Shown here: positions 33,980 through 36,496 of the stretch, piece after piece
How positions within the stretch are numbered: the first letter of the stretch is position 1
Layout: each line of letters starts with the position of its first letter
DNA from: an uncultured Selenomonadales bacterium
Lineage (GTDB): Bacteria > Bacillota > Negativicutes > Selenomonadales > Selenomonadaceae
Assembly (NCBI GenBank): GCA_946408355.1
Contig: CAMJRX010000024.1
Span: 1 to 36,496, forward strand
Length of the DNA: 36,496 nt
Direction: 5' to 3'
Notes under the pieces: model-generated
What the model saw: only the letters and a program-made list of their open reading frames with translations
Told to the model about the DNA's origin: nothing
Databases searched by the model: none
Made by a program: the position numbers and the translations under genes

Positions 33980-35440
33980 TTACCAACTCTTAGATTTATG
34001 CCAAAAACTCGGACTGAACAGCGCGAGAACAGTAAAAATTTCCAAACGGCTCAAAAACATAAAACCGCAGGCGCAAAACTTGCTAAAGCTCGGCAAAAGG
34101 GCATATGTGCTGGTTGCGCCCTCAATGCCGAAACCCGGACCGACGCTAGCCATAGTCGAAACACTGACACTTATGGCATCTACGAATTCAATTCCGTCGA
34201 ACATCATCACGGCGGCAAATAAAATATCCAACATGACGACCGCAAAGAAAAATTTCGCCGCGCCGTATACAACATCCTCGTCAATGGCTCGCCCGTTCAA
34301 TTTTACTTGATTAATTACATTCGGGTGAAGTTTTTGCCTGACAATCAGCGCAACGAATTTAAACAGCAAAATTATTCGCGCAACTTTTAAGCCGCCCGCC
34401 GTTGAACCAGCGCAACCGCCTAAAAACATTGTCATCAATAAAAAAGCTTTGCTAAGTGGCGGATAAGTGTCAAAATCGTGCGCAACAAAACCTGTCGTCG
34501 AACTCAAACTTGCCACGTGGAAAATCGCCGCTCTAATCGCCGTTTCAGACGGTGAATTCATTTCGACAATCAAATCACACGCTACAACGACAGCTGCAAT
34601 AAAAATTATCATCAAATACGTTCGGAACTCTGTATTTCGGAAAATGACGCCGATACCTTTTTTGCAAGCGATAACATACATAGCAAAACTGCCGCTGGAC
34701 ACAACCATAAAAAACGCCATGCAGTATTCGAGATAAATATTTCCGTATTCGGCAACAGTTCCATTGTAAATTCCATAGCCGCCGGTCGCAATCGTAGTCA
34801 TAGCGTGATTTATCGAGGCAAATGGACTTAAGCCACATAAAAAATAAGCAATCGCACAAAGAATCGTAAGCAAAACATAAATCGAGAAGAGAGCCTTTGC
34901 ATTATCGCGGATTCGTGGCATTTGCCTATCTTTAGTCGGACCGGTCGTTTCTGCTTTTAAGATAAACATTGCGCCGCGCCCGAATTGCGGCATAATCGCC
35001 ATAAAAATTACGACGATACCTAAGCCGCCAACCCAATTTGACATCGAACGCCATAAAAGGATACTGCGCGGCAAAATTTCAACGTCCTCAATTACAGTTG
35101 CGCCCGTTCCGCTGAAGCCCGAAAACGATTCAACTAAACTATCCAATAAATTTAAATAGCCACCCGCGAAATACGGCACGAGTCCTAAAATCGAGATTAA
35201 GAGCCAGCCTAATCCGGTAATGGCAATGCCTTCGCGAATGCCGACATTATCTTTATCTTGCAGACCGCCGAAACGCTCCAGTTCAAAAGTTGTGGCAATG
35301 CACAGGAAAATTGACAGCAAAAAAGCCGCCGCGCCGTCGAATTCTTCGGCAACTGTAGCCAAAATAAACGGCGGAATCATTGCCGCGCCGCAAAATAATG
35401 TTAAGTAGCCGAGCAAGCCCGATACAATTCGACGATTCAT
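33980..35440 (-). CDS. trkH: Potassium uptake membrane subunit, TrkH family
   Basis: The product has 486 aa with about ten membrane segments arranged as four pore modules. The four filter glycines are visible: S-G-T-G-A-T, T-I-A-T-G-G-Y-G, S-S-T-T-G-F-V and S-V-G-P-G-F-G. It imports potassium, normally with a cytosolic TrkA regulator, which is not in this window. The start ATG is preceded by TAGGAG. It converges on ilvE. KtrB is a close relative, but the length and N-terminus favour TrkH. Confidence 0.92.
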   Translation of the reverse strand: MNRRIVSGLLGYLTLFCGAAMIPPFILATVAEEFDGAAAFLLSIFLCIATTFELERFGGLQDKDNVGIREGIAITGLGWLLISILGLVPYFAGGYLNLLDSLVESFSGFSGTGATVIEDVEILPRSILLWRSMSNWVGGLGIVVIFMAIMPQFGRGAMFILKAETTGPTKDRQMPRIRDNAKALFSIYVLLTILCAIAYFLCGLSPFASINHAMTTIATGGYGIYNGTVAEYGNIYLEYCMAFFMVVSSGSFAMYVIACKKGIGVIFRNTEFRTYLMIIFIAAVVVACDLIVEMNSPSETAIRAAIFHVASLSSTTGFVAHDFDTYPPLSKAFLLMTMFLGGCAGSTAGGLKVARIILLFKFVALIVRQKLHPNVINQVKLNGRAIDEDVVYGAAKFFFAVVMLDILFAAVMMFDGIEFVDAISVSVSTMASVGPGFGIEGATSTYALLPSFSKFCACGFMFLSRLEIFTVLALFSPSFWHKSKSW

Positions 35441-35504
35441 TTTTAACTCCTAAAGTTTAAATCTTTTCAGCGACATTTTATCAAGTAATTTATTTTTAGG
35501 CAAC

Positions 35505-35534
35505 GAAAAACCCGCACGGAAAATCTGCGCGGGT
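35505..35534 (-). terminator. Terminator downstream of the hyi pseudogene
   Basis: Minus strand: ACCCGC pairs GCGGGT around about 13 bases, then T5. The plus strand also reads into a long A/T run. It separates the pseudogene from trkH. Confidence 0.65.
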
Positions 35535-35558
35535 AAAAAAAATATAATTGTGAAGGGG

Positions 35559-36325
35559 TTAATCTTGCATAATCGCCTTGACGGCAGTTTTGGTATCGGT
35601 TAACGGGAAAAGTTCATAACCGACGCGATATTTGTAATCAAGACGCTTTAACGTTTCGTAGACGACGTGATAGTTAATTTCGCCGGTACCAGGTTCGTGA
35701 CGACCGGGACAATCAGCAATGTGAATATGTCCGATTTGGTCAAAATATTTTTCAATGTTGTAGCAGAGTGCGCCCTCGTTGTACTGCATGTGATAAGCGT
35801 CGAACAGAATCATAAGATAAGGCGTGTAACTTCTGCCGCCATTTGCGTTGTCTGCAGGAAATTTCCAACGTGGTCAACTTTGATATTCAAGCCTTCCAAG
35901 TTCATGCGAATTTTGTATTCTTCAGCAAGCTTGACGGATGCCAGCAAAGTATCATACATGGAGCAAAGCTTAACTGTGTCAGAAAGTTCGTCGTAGTGAT
36001 TGACGACAATGCCGCCGTCGCCGAGCGCGTTAGAGTGAATGGTAACTGTGACTGCACCGATTTTTTTAGCCGCATCGAGGGAAGTTTTAAGATTTTCTAG
36101 ATATTTTTCTTTGTGCGTAGGGTTGACGAGGGAAAAATCATTATCGCCATTGAAGCCGCTGATTGTAATTTAAGCCGCTTGAGCCGCGTCACGAACTTTA
36201 TCCAAGTCGCGAATTCTCCAATCCCAAAATTCAACCGCGTCGAAACCGTCAGCTTTAGCCGCCTTGAATCTCTCGTAAAAATCAAGTTCAGTGTAAAGCG
36301 TATCGATACATGCGCCACGTTTCAT
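35559..36325 (-). pseudogene. hyi: Hydroxypyruvate isomerase, broken by a stop and a frameshift
   Basis: From ATG 36325 (GGAGAA upstream) the frame reads M-K-R-G-A-C-I-D-T-L-Y-T-E-L and V-E-F-W-D-W, meets TAA at codon 52 (36170-36172), then continues through I-S-G-F-N-G-D-N, V-T-I-H-S-N-A-L-G and N-L-E-G-L-N to A-A-E-V-T-R-L-I. There a small deletion near 35820-35830 shifts the frame. The rest (I-L-F-D-A-Y-H-M-Q, H-I-H-I-A-D-C-P-G-R-H-E-P-G-T-G-E-I) runs to 35559. The TIM-barrel metal and substrate residues are all recognisable, so the decay is recent. The intact enzyme interconverts hydroxypyruvate and tartronate semialdehyde in glyoxylate and sugar-acid catabolism. Confidence 0.88.
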
Positions 36326-36348
36326 AATAAAATTCTCCTTTAAAATTT

Positions 36349-36450
36349 TTAAGCTTTAGCCTCGCCGCGTTTATGGAACATTTCCTCGATTTGTTCAAGC
36401 GATTTGCCCATAGCTTCAGGCGCGAAGAAAAAATAAATCCGATAGGAAAC
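36349..36450 (-). pseudogene. C-terminal remnant of an MFS sugar transporter
   Basis: A 33-residue open stretch ends at TAA (36349-36351). The sequence Y-F-F-F-A-P-E-A-M-G-K-S-L-E-Q-I-E-E-M-F is the classic tail of major-facilitator sugar porters (consensus P-E-T-K-G-x-S-L-E-E-I). A stop at 36451-36453 lies directly upstream in frame, and the remaining 40 or so bases to the window edge show no transporter sequence. The gene is therefore truncated, shifted, or interrupted by an insertion at about 36450. It sat just upstream of hyi, probably in the same operon. Confidence 0.55.
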
Positions 36451-36496
36451 TTAGAATAGGTGTTCATAAAGGGTAAAAAGTGATATAGTAAGTGTA

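Overview
The window looks like chromosome from a motile, anaerobic, Gram-negative Firmicute (Negativicutes, Selenomonas-like). Lipid A genes (lpxB, msbA) and a flagellar rod/hook gene sit beside Firmicute-style expression signals (AGGAGG ribosome sites, TTG starts, TTGACA-N17-TATAAT promoters) and anaerobe oxidative-stress proteins (a rubrerythrin fusion). This is inferred from gene content; no taxonomic marker was searched.

Layout. 1-0.7 kb is debris: an IS3-type transposase tail and an unrecognised gene with a stop and a frameshift. 0.7-1.9 kb: a UxaA-family dehydratase. 2.0-5.7 kb: a compact operon of mostly unrecognised proteins with its own promoter, palindrome and terminator (XRE regulator, tiny zinc ribbon, glycine-zipper membrane-hairpin protein, helical protein, ferredoxin-domain protein, small basic protein). 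This is the best candidate for an undescribed system. 5.8-9.6 kb: lpxB-msbA-radical SAM. 9.6-14.2 kb (minus): asparagine-synthase-like protein, glucosaminidase-TPR lipoprotein, trpS. 14.4-18.4 kb: tRNA-Arg(UCU) followed by a wrecked Type ISP restriction-modification gene. 18.4-18.8 kb: two tandem promoter-plus-hairpin units. 18.8-22.8 kb: ileS and a DUF1919 gene switched out of frame by a G8 tract. 22.8-25.7 kb (minus): pyrF-pyrE-recN. 25.8-28.8 kb: flagellar rod/hook protein, glnQ-like ATPase, flavin reductase-rubredoxin-rubrerythrin fusion. 28.9-32.7 kb (minus): pncB and two tandem DUF5672 paralogues. 32.8-35.4 kb: ilvE and, convergent, trkH. 35.5-36.5 kb (minus): a dead hydroxypyruvate isomerase gene and the tail of a sugar transporter.

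How it fits together. Housekeeping genes (aminoacyl-tRNA synthetases, pyrimidine, NAD and branched-chain amino acid synthesis, DNA repair) are interleaved with envelope functions (lipid A, a wall hydrolase, DUF1919 and DUF5672 genes) and decayed accessory DNA. Pseudogenes cluster at both edges and beside tRNA-Arg, which suggests gene loss and past integration. Promoters and terminators were found by eye and are predictions.
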